Assembly (NCBI RefSeq): GCF_024600715.1
Contig: NZ_CP102332.1
Coordinates: 3,968,001 to 4,032,000, forward strand
Length of the DNA: 64,000 nucleotides
Source: Streptomyces changanensis
GTDB lineage: Bacteria > Actinomycetota > Actinomycetes > Streptomycetales > Streptomycetaceae
Direction: 5' to 3'
Made by a program: the position numbers and the translations under genes. Each line of letters starts with the position of its first letter. The first letter of the stretch is position 1. Shown piece after piece: positions 57,993 to 64,000 of this stretch. The notes beneath the pieces were generated by a model. The model had not been told where the DNA came from, ran no database searches, and saw only the letters and a list, made by a program, of their open reading frames with translations.

Positions 57993-58532
57993 ATGTCGCG
58001 TATTGGCAAGCTCCCCATCACGGTTCCCGCCGGCGTGGACGTCACCATCGAGGGCCGCACGGTCACGGTGAAGGGTTCCAAGGGCACCCTGAGCCACACC
58101 GTCGCCGCGCCGATCGAGATCGTCAAGGGTGAGGACGGCGTTCTGAACGTCACCCGCCCGAACGATGAGCGTCAGAACAAGGCCCTCCACGGCCTGTCCC
58201 GCACGCTGGTGGCCAACATGATCACCGGTGTGACCCAGGGGTACACGAAGGCGCTCGAGATCAGCGGTGTCGGTTACCGCGTGGCCGCGAAGGGCTCCGA
58301 CCTGGAGTTCCAGCTCGGCTACAGCCACCCGATCCTGGTGGAGGCCCCCGAGGGCATCTCCTTCAAGGTCGAGTCGCCGACCAAGTTCTCGGTCGAGGGC
58401 ATCGACAAGCAGAAGGTCGGCGAGGTCGCCGCGAACATCCGCAAGCTTCGCAAGCCCGACCCCTACAAGGCCAAGGGCGTGAAGTACGCGGGTGAGGTCA
58501 TCCGCCGCAAGGTCGGAAAGGCTGGTAAGTAA
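57993..58532 (+). CDS. rplF: 50S ribosomal protein L6
   Basis: A 179-residue L6: [20 protein letters not shown] and the signature [25 protein letters not shown]. Confidence 0.97.
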   Translation: MSRIGKLPITVPAGVDVTIEGRTVTVKGSKGTLSHTVAAPIEIVKGEDGVLNVTRPNDERQNKALHGLSRTLVANMITGVTQGYTKALEISGVGYRVAAKGSDLEFQLGYSHPILVEAPEGISFKVESPTKFSVEGIDKQKVGEVAANIRKLRKPDPYKAKGVKYAGEVIRRKVGKAGK

Positions 58533-58535
58533 GCC

Positions 58536-58919
58536 ATGGCATACGGCGTGAAGATTGCCAAGGGCAAGGCCTACAAGGGCGCTGCTCTCAAGCGTCGCCA
58601 CATCCGCATCCGTAAGAAGGTCTCGGGTACCGCTGAGCGTCCGCGCCTGGTCGTGACCCGGTCCAACCGTGGGATCACCGCCCAGGTCATCGACGACATC
58701 GCGGGTCACACCGTGGCGTCGGCGTCGACCCTGGACGCGTCCATCCGCGGCGGCGAAGGCGACAAGTCGGCGAAGGCCCAGCAGGTCGGCAAGCTCGTCG
58801 CCGAGCGCGCCAAGGCCGCCGGTGTCGAGGCTGTCGTGTTCGACCGTGGCGGCAACAGGTACGCCGGGCGCATCGCCGCCCTGGCGGACGCCGCCCGCGA
58901 AGCCGGCCTGAAGTTCTGA
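58536..58919 (+). CDS. rplR: 50S ribosomal protein L18
   Basis: A 127-residue L18, a 5S rRNA binder: [19 protein letters not shown] and [28 protein letters not shown]. Three bases after rplF. Confidence 0.97.
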   Translation: MAYGVKIAKGKAYKGAALKRRHIRIRKKVSGTAERPRLVVTRSNRGITAQVIDDIAGHTVASASTLDASIRGGEGDKSAKAQQVGKLVAERAKAAGVEAVVFDRGGNRYAGRIAALADAAREAGLKF

Positions 58920-58962
58920 GCCGGTTCCGTAGCTCAGCGGAAAACGAAGAGAGGTAATTCCA

Positions 58963-59568
58963 ATGGCTGGACCCCAGCGCCGCGGAAGCGGTGCCGGTGG
59001 CGGCGAGCGGCGGGACCGGAAGGGCCGTGACGGCGGCGCTGCTGCCGCCGAGAAGACCGCGTACGTTGAGCGCGTCGTCGCGATCAACCGCGTCGCCAAG
59101 GTTGTGAAGGGTGGTCGTCGCTTCAGCTTCACCGCGCTGGTCGTGGTGGGCGACGGTGACGGCACCGTGGGTGTCGGTTACGGCAAGGCCAAGGAGGTGC
59201 CGGCCGCCATCGCCAAGGGTGTTGAGGAGGCCAAGAAGCACTTCTTCAAGGTCCCCCGTATCCAGGGCACCATCCCGCACCCGATCACGGGCGAGAAGGC
59301 CGCGGGCGTCGTCCTGCTCAAGCCTGCTTCCCCCGGTACCGGTGTCATCGCCGGTGGCCCGGTGCGTGCGGTGCTCGAGTGCGCCGGCGTCCACGACATC
59401 CTGTCGAAGTCGCTCGGCTCTTCCAACGCGATCAACATCGTGCACGCGACCGTGGCGGCCCTCAAGGGCCTGCAGCGTCCCGAGGAGATCGCGGCCCGCC
59501 GCGGTCTGCCCCTCGAGGACGTCGCCCCCGCGGCTCTCCTCCGTGCGCGTGCCGGGGCGGGTGCGTAA
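58963..59568 (+). CDS. rpsE: 30S ribosomal protein S5
   Basis: A 201-residue S5: Gly/Arg-rich N-terminus, then [23 protein letters not shown] and the spectinomycin-site loop region, [34 protein letters not shown]. One-base overlap with rpmD. Confidence 0.97.
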   Translation: MAGPQRRGSGAGGGERRDRKGRDGGAAAAEKTAYVERVVAINRVAKVVKGGRRFSFTALVVVGDGDGTVGVGYGKAKEVPAAIAKGVEEAKKHFFKVPRIQGTIPHPITGEKAAGVVLLKPASPGTGVIAGGPVRAVLECAGVHDILSKSLGSSNAINIVHATVAALKGLQRPEEIAARRGLPLEDVAPAALLRARAGAGA

Positions 59569-59750
59569 TGGCCCGCCTCAAGATCACGCAGACGAAGTCG
59601 TACATCGGTAGCAAGCAGAACCACCGCGACACCCTGCGGTCCCTTGGTCTCAAGGGCATCAACACGCAGGTCGTCAAGGAGGACCGCCCCGAGTTCCGCG
59701 GCATGGTGCAGACCGTCCGCCACCTCGTGACGGTCGAGGAGGTCGACTGA
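59568..59750 (+). CDS. rpmD: 50S ribosomal protein L30
   Basis: A 60-residue L30: [32 protein letters not shown] 59568 overlaps the rpsE stop (TAATG). Confidence 0.97.
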   Translation: MARLKITQTKSYIGSKQNHRDTLRSLGLKGINTQVVKEDRPEFRGMVQTVRHLVTVEEVD

Positions 59751-59751
59751 C

Positions 59752-60207
59752 ATGGCGGAGAACAACCCGCTCAAGGTCCACAACCTCCGTCCCGCCCCGG
59801 GCGCCAAGACCGCCAAGACCCGTGTGGGTCGTGGTGAGGCGTCGAAGGGTAAGACGGCCGGCCGTGGTACCAAGGGCACGAAGGCCCGCTACCAGGTTCC
59901 GGAGCGCTTCGAGGGCGGGCAGATGCCCCTCCACATGCGCCTCCCGAAGCTGAAGGGTTTCAAGAACCCGTTCAAGACCGAGTACCAGGTCGTGAACCTG
60001 GACAAGCTCGCCTCCCTCTACCCCGAGGGTGGCGAGGTGACGGTCGCCGACCTGGTCGCCAAGGGCGCGGTTCGCAAGAACCAGCTCGTCAAGGTGCTCG
60101 GCCAGGGCGAGGTCTCCGTGGCGCTGCAGGTGACGGTCGACGCCGTCTCCGGCTCCGCCAAGGAGAAGATCACCGCCGCCGGCGGTACGGTCACCGAGCT
60201 CGTCTGA
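59752..60207 (+). CDS. rplO: 50S ribosomal protein L15
   Basis: A 151-residue L15: basic Gly-rich N-terminus ([21 protein letters not shown]), [16 protein letters not shown]. Last ribosomal gene before a strong terminator. Confidence 0.97.
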   Translation: MAENNPLKVHNLRPAPGAKTAKTRVGRGEASKGKTAGRGTKGTKARYQVPERFEGGQMPLHMRLPKLKGFKNPFKTEYQVVNLDKLASLYPEGGEVTVADLVAKGAVRKNQLVKVLGQGEVSVALQVTVDAVSGSAKEKITAAGGTVTELV

Positions 60208-60222
60208 GCCTCGTACTGACCT

Positions 60223-60275
60223 GACGGCCCGGGTGCCGCCCCCGTGGGGGCGGCACCCGGGCCGTCGGCCTTTCC
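60223..60275 (+). terminator. spc terminator after rplO
   Basis: A 21-bp inverted repeat (60223-60243, 60246-60266) followed by GGCCTTTCC, 16 bases after rplO. Confidence 0.92.
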
Positions 60276-60442
60276 CGGGACCCCCGCGTCCGGGGCCGCC
60301 CGCGGCGGCCCCAGCCTCCCACTGCTCACACCCGTCCACCGCGGCCGGGGCCGTCCGCCCGCCGCCGGGTCGCTCGCGCCGCCCGTCGCCGGCAGTCCCG
60401 CCCGCCACTCGCCGCCGGGTCGTCTGCAGGACCGCCGACCGC

Positions 60443-60607
60443 CGACTGCCGGCCCGCCGCAGGTCGCTCGCGCCGGGGCGGTCCGCCCGCCGCCGGGTCG
60501 CCCACCGCGGGTCGTTCGCACGACTGCCGACTGCCGACTGCCGACTGCCGACTGCCGACTGCCGGCCCGCCGCAGGTCGTTTGCGCCGGGGCGATCCGCC
60601 CGCCGCC
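60443..60607. repeat. Direct repeat of ~52 bp, offset 113
   Basis: CGACTGCCGGCCCGCCGCAG and the following ~32 bases occur at 60443 and, with a few changes, at 60556. Confidence 0.85.
60521..60562. repeat. CGACTGC heptamer array, 6 copies
   Basis: Six perfect tandem copies of CGACTGC. Confidence 0.97.
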
Positions 60608-60619
60608 TGGTCGTTCGCG

Positions 60620-60696
60620 CGACCGCCGACCGCCGACCGCCGACCGCCGATCGCCGATCGCCGACCGCCGACCGCCGACCGCCGACCGCCGATCGC
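60620..60696. repeat. CGAYCGC heptamer array, 11 copies
   Basis: Eleven tandem heptamers, CGACCGC or CGATCGC, in the order four C, two T, four C, one T variants. Period seven rules out a conserved coding frame. Confidence 0.97.
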
Positions 60697-60860
60697 CGCT
60701 GCCCCGCCGGCCGCGCCCGTCCGACACGGGTCCGCCCGCCCGCCGCCGCGTGACCGCCGGCCGCCGGGCCGACCGCCGACCGCCGCTGCCCCGCCGGCCG
60801 CGCCAGTCCGACACCCCGCCGACCGCCGACCGCCCGCCGCCGCGTGACCGCCGGCCGTCG
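60695..60860. repeat. Direct duplication of a mixed block
   Basis: GCCGCTGCCCCGCCGGCCGC is present at about 60696 and 60783 (offset 87), and GCCGCCGCGTGACCGCCGGC at about 60742 and 60836 (offset 94). The offsets differ by exactly one 7-bp unit. Confidence 0.85.
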
Positions 60861-61128
60861 AGCGCCGCCGGTCCGACCGCCGCCGGTCGGGACCGCCGCC
60901 GGGTCGCGATCGCCGACCGTCGGCCACCCGCGTCGGGGCCGGGGCCGCGGCGTCCGTTCCGCTCCCGGCGGAACTCCCGTACCGGGGTGCGCTCGCCCCG
61001 CGGGCCCCGCGTACGCTGCGGGTACGCTGGGTGCGCGCGTCCTGCCTGAGGGTGAACATCCCGGGCTCGAGGCGGCCCTCCGTACCCGGTCCAACAGGGC
61101 GTTCCGGACCGTGCGTGGTGGGAGATGT

Positions 61129-61157
61129 TTCCCGCGTGGCGTACGGCCAGGTAGGGT
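61129..61157 (+). promoter_or_regulatory. Candidate secY promoter
   Basis: TTCCCG, 17-base spacer, TAGGGT, about 115 bases before secY. Both hexamers are weak matches. Confidence 0.35.
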
Positions 61158-61272
61158 GGCGCCATTAATCTTCGGGCGGCCTGTGCCAGCACAGCGCCGC
61201 CCTGCCCAATAACCGCTGATCTTTCAAACCCGTCGCCTCTGACGCGCTAGCTCGGGGGTCGCAGGAGGCACC

Positions 61273-62592
61273 GTGCTCACCGCGTTCGCCCGGGCGTTCA
61301 AGACGCCCGACCTGCGTAAGAAGCTGCTCTTCACGTTCGGCATCATCGTGCTCTACCGGCTCGGTGCGCACATCCCCGTTCCCGGTGTGGACTACGAGAA
61401 CGTCCAGCAATGTGTCAAGCAGGCCCAGCAGGGCAACAACAACCTGCTCGGCCTGATGGACATGTTCAGCGGTGGTGCCCTGCTGCAGATCACCATCTTC
61501 GCGCTCGGCATCATGCCGTACATCACGGCGAGCATCATCCTTCAGCTGCTGACCGTGGTCATCCCGCGGCTCGAAGCCCTGAAGAAGGAGGGACAGTCCG
61601 GTCAGTCGAAGATCACGCAGTACACCCGCTACCTGACGGTCGCCCTCGCCGTCCTGCAGGGCACCGGCCTGGTCGCCACCGCGAAGAGCGGCGCGCTCTT
61701 CAGCAACTGCACCGTCGCCAGCCAGATCGTCCCCGACCAGTCGATCTTCACCATCATCGTCATGGTCATCACCATGACGGCCGGTACGGCCCTCGTGATG
61801 TGGCTCGGTGAGCTCGTCACCGACCGCGGCGTCGGCAACGGCATGTCGATCCTGATGTTCATCTCGATCGCCGCCGGCTTCCCCGGCTCCCTCTGGGCCA
61901 TCAAGGAGAGCGGCAAGCTCGCCAAGGGCTGGATCGAGTTCGGCACGGTCATCCTGATCGGCTTCGTGATGGTCGCCCTCGTCGTCTTCGTCGAGCAGGC
62001 CCAGCGCCGGATCCCGGTCCAGTACGCGAAGCGCATGATCGGCCGCCGCTCGTACGGCGGGACCTCGACGTACATCCCGCTGAAGGTGAACCAGGCGGGT
62101 GTGATTCCCGTCATCTTCGCCTCGTCGCTGCTCTACATCCCCATCCTGATCGTGCAGTTCGCCGGTAGCGGGACCACCGGGTGGTCTGCCTGGATTCAGC
62201 AGCATTTGGTTGACGGCAAGCCCATCCACACGGTGATCTACTTCTTCCTCATCGTGTTCTTCGCCTTCTTCTATGTGGCCATCTCCTTCAACCCCGAGGA
62301 AGTCGCCGACAACATGAAGAAGTATGGTGGCTTCATCCCGGGTATCCGGGCTGGTCGACCTACTGCTGAGTACTTGAGCTACGTGCTCAACCGGATCACT
62401 TGGCCCGGCTCGCTGTATCTGGGTCTGATCGCTCTTGTGCCGACGATGGCGTTGGCCGGCTTCGGCGGTGCGAACGCCAACTTCCCGTTCGGCGGGACGA
62501 GCATCCTCATCATCGTGGGTGTGGGGCTGGAGACCGTGAAGCAGATCGAGAGCCAGCTCCAGCAGCGCAATTACGAAGGGTTCCTCCGCTGA
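61273..62592 (+). CDS. secY: Preprotein translocase subunit SecY
   Basis: A 439-residue channel protein with 10 membrane helices, GTG start with an AGGAGG site at 61261. Conserved parts: [14 protein letters not shown], the plug region [39 protein letters not shown] loop and the C-terminal [19 protein letters not shown]. From about 62180 on, codon usage is clearly less biased than in the rest of the gene. Confidence 0.97.
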   Translation: MLTAFARAFKTPDLRKKLLFTFGIIVLYRLGAHIPVPGVDYENVQQCVKQAQQGNNNLLGLMDMFSGGALLQITIFALGIMPYITASIILQLLTVVIPRLEALKKEGQSGQSKITQYTRYLTVALAVLQGTGLVATAKSGALFSNCTVASQIVPDQSIFTIIVMVITMTAGTALVMWLGELVTDRGVGNGMSILMFISIAAGFPGSLWAIKESGKLAKGWIEFGTVILIGFVMVALVVFVEQAQRRIPVQYAKRMIGRRSYGGTSTYIPLKVNQAGVIPVIFASSLLYIPILIVQFAGSGTTGWSAWIQQHLVDGKPIHTVIYFFLIVFFAFFYVAISFNPEEVADNMKKYGGFIPGIRAGRPTAEYLSYVLNRITWPGSLYLGLIALVPTMALAGFGGANANFPFGGTSILIIVGVGLETVKQIESQLQQRNYEGFLR

Positions 62593-63251
62593 TGCGAATC
62601 GTCCTCGTCGGACCACCCGGTGCAGGCAAGGGGACGCAGGCCGCGTTCCTCGCCAGGAATCTCTCGATTCCGCACATCTCCACGGGTGACCTGTTCCGGG
62701 CAAACATCAGTCAGGGCACGGAGCTGGGCAAGCAGGCGAAGGCGTTCATGGACGCCGGCAACCTGGTGCCCGACGAGGTCACGATCGGCATGGCCAAGGA
62801 CCGCATGGAGCAGGCGGACGCCGAGAACGGCTTCCTCCTCGACGGCTTCCCGCGGAACGTGGCCCAGGCCGAGGCGCTCGACCGGATGCTCGAGGCCGCG
62901 GACATGAAGCTCGACGCCGTCCTGGACCTGGAGGTCCCGGAGGACGAGGTCGTCAAGCGGATCGCCGGCCGCCGCATCTGCCGCAACGACAGCGCGCACG
63001 TCTTCCACGTGACGTACACCCCGCCGAAGCAGGACGGCGTCTGCGACGTCTGCGGCGGCGAGCTCTACCAGCGCGACGACGACTCCGAGGAGACCGTCCG
63101 CACGCGGCTGGAGGTCTACCACACGCAGACCGAGCCGATCATCGACCACTACCGGGCCCAGGGCCTGGTCGTCACGATCCCCGCGCTCGGCAAGGTCAAC
63201 GACGTGACCGACCGCGCCATGGCGGCCCTGCGCGGCGAGCACGCCGCGTAG
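62592..63251 (+). CDS. adk: Adenylate kinase
   Basis: A 219-residue long-type kinase (2 ADP to ATP and AMP). P-loop [12 protein letters not shown] site [22 protein letters not shown], lid CRND...[14 protein letters not shown]. The lid keeps one full Cys pair but the first pair is C-x-x-D, so zinc binding is uncertain. One-base overlap with secY. Confidence 0.97.
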   Translation: MRIVLVGPPGAGKGTQAAFLARNLSIPHISTGDLFRANISQGTELGKQAKAFMDAGNLVPDEVTIGMAKDRMEQADAENGFLLDGFPRNVAQAEALDRMLEAADMKLDAVLDLEVPEDEVVKRIAGRRICRNDSAHVFHVTYTPPKQDGVCDVCGGELYQRDDDSEETVRTRLEVYHTQTEPIIDHYRAQGLVVTIPALGKVNDVTDRAMAALRGEHAA

Positions 63252-63280
63252 GACCCCGCGCACCGCGCACCCCGTACCGC

Positions 63281-63321
63281 GCTTCGGCCGCGGCCCCCGT
63301 CCCGGGAGCCGCGGCCGAAGC
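63281..63321 (+). terminator. secY-adk terminator
   Basis: Perfect 14-bp inverted repeat (63281-63294, 63308-63321) with a 13-nt loop; no U-tract. Confidence 0.8.
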
Positions 63322-63341
63322 CATTGCCGCGGGGGCGCCCG

Positions 63342-63347
63342 TATCGT
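63342..63347 (+). promoter_or_regulatory. Possible map -10 element
   Basis: TATCGT about 55 bases before map, in the same CGTATCGTTGT context seen before rplK. No good -35 at normal distance. Confidence 0.3.
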
Positions 63348-63402
63348 TGTACCGAGAGCTCCCGCTCGCCCCCCGAGAAGTCCGAGAAAGGCGTTTGCCG
63401 TC

Positions 63403-64000
63403 ATGGTGCAGATCAAGACCCCGGAGCAGATCGCGAAGATGCGCGAGGCGGGGCTGGTCGTCGCCGCCATCCACGCGGCGACGCGCGAGGTGGCCGTCCC
63501 CGGCGCCACCACCAAGGACCTCGACGAGGCCGCGCGCAAGGTCCTCGCCGACCACGGCGCGAAGTCGAACTTCCTCGGGTACGGCGGCTTCCCCGCGACG
63601 ATCTGCACCTCGGTGAACGAGGTCGTCGTGCACGGCATCCCCAGCGAGGAGGTCGTGCTGAAGGACGGCGACATCATCTCGATCGACTGCGGTGCCGTCA
63701 TCGACGGCTGGCACGGCGACGCGGCGTACACCGCCTTCGTCGGCTCCGGCCACGCCCCGGAGCTGATCGAGCTGTCCCGGGTGACCGAGGAGTCCATGTG
63801 GCACGGCATCGCCGCGATGAAGAACGGCAACCGGCTGGTGGACGTCTCCCGCGCGATCGAGACCTACATCCGCCGCCAGCCGCGGCCGGCCACGGGTGAG
63901 CACAGCCTCGGCAAGTTCGGCATCATCGAGGACTACGGCGGCCACGGCATCGGCACCGAGATGCACATGGACCCGCACCTGCTGAACTACGTCTCGCGCA
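63403..64000 (+). CDS. map: Type I methionine aminopeptidase, 5' part
   Basis: The gene runs off the right edge; 199 codons are visible from ATG 63403. It removes the initiator Met from new proteins. Visible: KTPEQIAKMREAGLVVAAI, GYGGFPATICTSVNEVVVHGIP with the substrate His, metal ligands in SIDCGAVIDGWHGDAA and the GGHGIGTEMHMDP segment with a further His ligand. The DGWHGDAA form is the usual first-metal Asp region. Confidence 0.95.
   Translation, partial: MVQIKTPEQIAKMREAGLVVAAIHAATREVAVPGATTKDLDEAARKVLADHGAKSNFLGYGGFPATICTSVNEVVVHGIPSEEVVLKDGDIISIDCGAVIDGWHGDAAYTAFVGSGHAPELIELSRVTEESMWHGIAAMKNGNRLVDVSRAIETYIRRQPRPATGEHSLGKFGIIEDYGGHGIGTEMHMDPHLLNYVSR

Larger units (their letters stand above)
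60276..61128. other. Repeat-rich gap between rplO and secY
   Basis: About 850 bases with no credible gene. It contains two heptamer arrays and two larger duplications listed separately. Overlapping open frames on both strands (Arg/Pro- or Gly/Arg-rich) are repeat artefacts. The secY promoter should lie at its right end. Confidence 0.7.

Noticed and set aside
60018..61192. Overlapping frames of 200-460 codons in the rplO-secY gap
   Set aside because: They follow 7-bp repeats, run into rplO antisense and have no start signal or recognisable domain.

Overview
The window is chromosomal core DNA of a very GC-rich actinobacterium, almost certainly Streptomyces or a close relative. The evidence is the very strong third-position G/C bias, many GTG starts and one TTG start, the typical order nuo / htpX / yajQ / rpmG-MaoC pair-murB-aspC / tRNA-Trp-secE-nusG-rplKA / rplJL-rpoBC / rpsL-rpsG-fusA-tuf / S10-spc-secY-adk-map, the zinc-binding forms of L33 and S14, and an RpoB that fits the family length only when it starts at a TTG codon. 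No phage, insertion sequence, CRISPR array or rRNA gene was seen.

Layout: 1-6467 is the distal part of the respiratory complex I operon (nuoI partial, nuoJKLMN). 6841-12002 holds a stress and maintenance set: HtpX protease, a YccF membrane protein, an APC transporter, a GlsB-like membrane protein, an AlkB-like dioxygenase overlapping an Ogt methyltransferase, and YajQ. 12196-15401 has tRNA-Tyr, an NAD(P)-binding protein, a degenerate amidohydrolase, then tRNA-Thr, tRNA-Met and rpmG. 15572-20733 has two MaoC-fold dehydratase subunits, MurB, adenosine deaminase and aspartate aminotransferase. 21186-40914 is the transcription/translation block: tRNA-Trp, secE-nusG, rplK-rplA, a lipoprotein, rplJ-rplL with an attenuator-type leader, rpoB-rpoC, rpsL-rpsG-fusA-tuf. 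50484-63251 is the S10-spc-secY-adk cluster, and map runs off the right edge.

Between tuf and rpsJ lies an accessory island (41194-49689). It holds a Tat-type lipoprotein with a PIG-L deacetylase domain, a MarR-like regulator that appears to be leaderless under a MerR/SoxR-style promoter, and a tightly coupled two-gene cassette that looks like a complete RNA repair system. The first gene joins an RNA ligase to a polynucleotide kinase. The second joins an MJ1316 (DUF504) RNA-end domain, an endonuclease/exonuclease/phosphatase domain, a 2H phosphoesterase and a eukaryotic-type poly(A) polymerase. Together they carry the chemistry expected for opening, trimming, phosphorylating, extending and resealing broken RNA ends. 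This is the most interesting system in the window.

The second theme is short tandem repeats in long non-coding gaps, mostly just beyond strong terminators: 28-bp and about 26-bp units after rpoC, 7-bp units after rplO, 9-bp-based units before tRNA-Thr and a 48-bp duplication before the rplJ promoter. Their periods are often not multiples of three, so the long open frames over them are GC artefacts. The rpsL and rpsJ leaders, about 14 kb apart, share a nearly identical 25-nt hairpin element that suggests common control of the two ribosomal operons. All calls come from reading the sequence and recalled family knowledge; no search was run.
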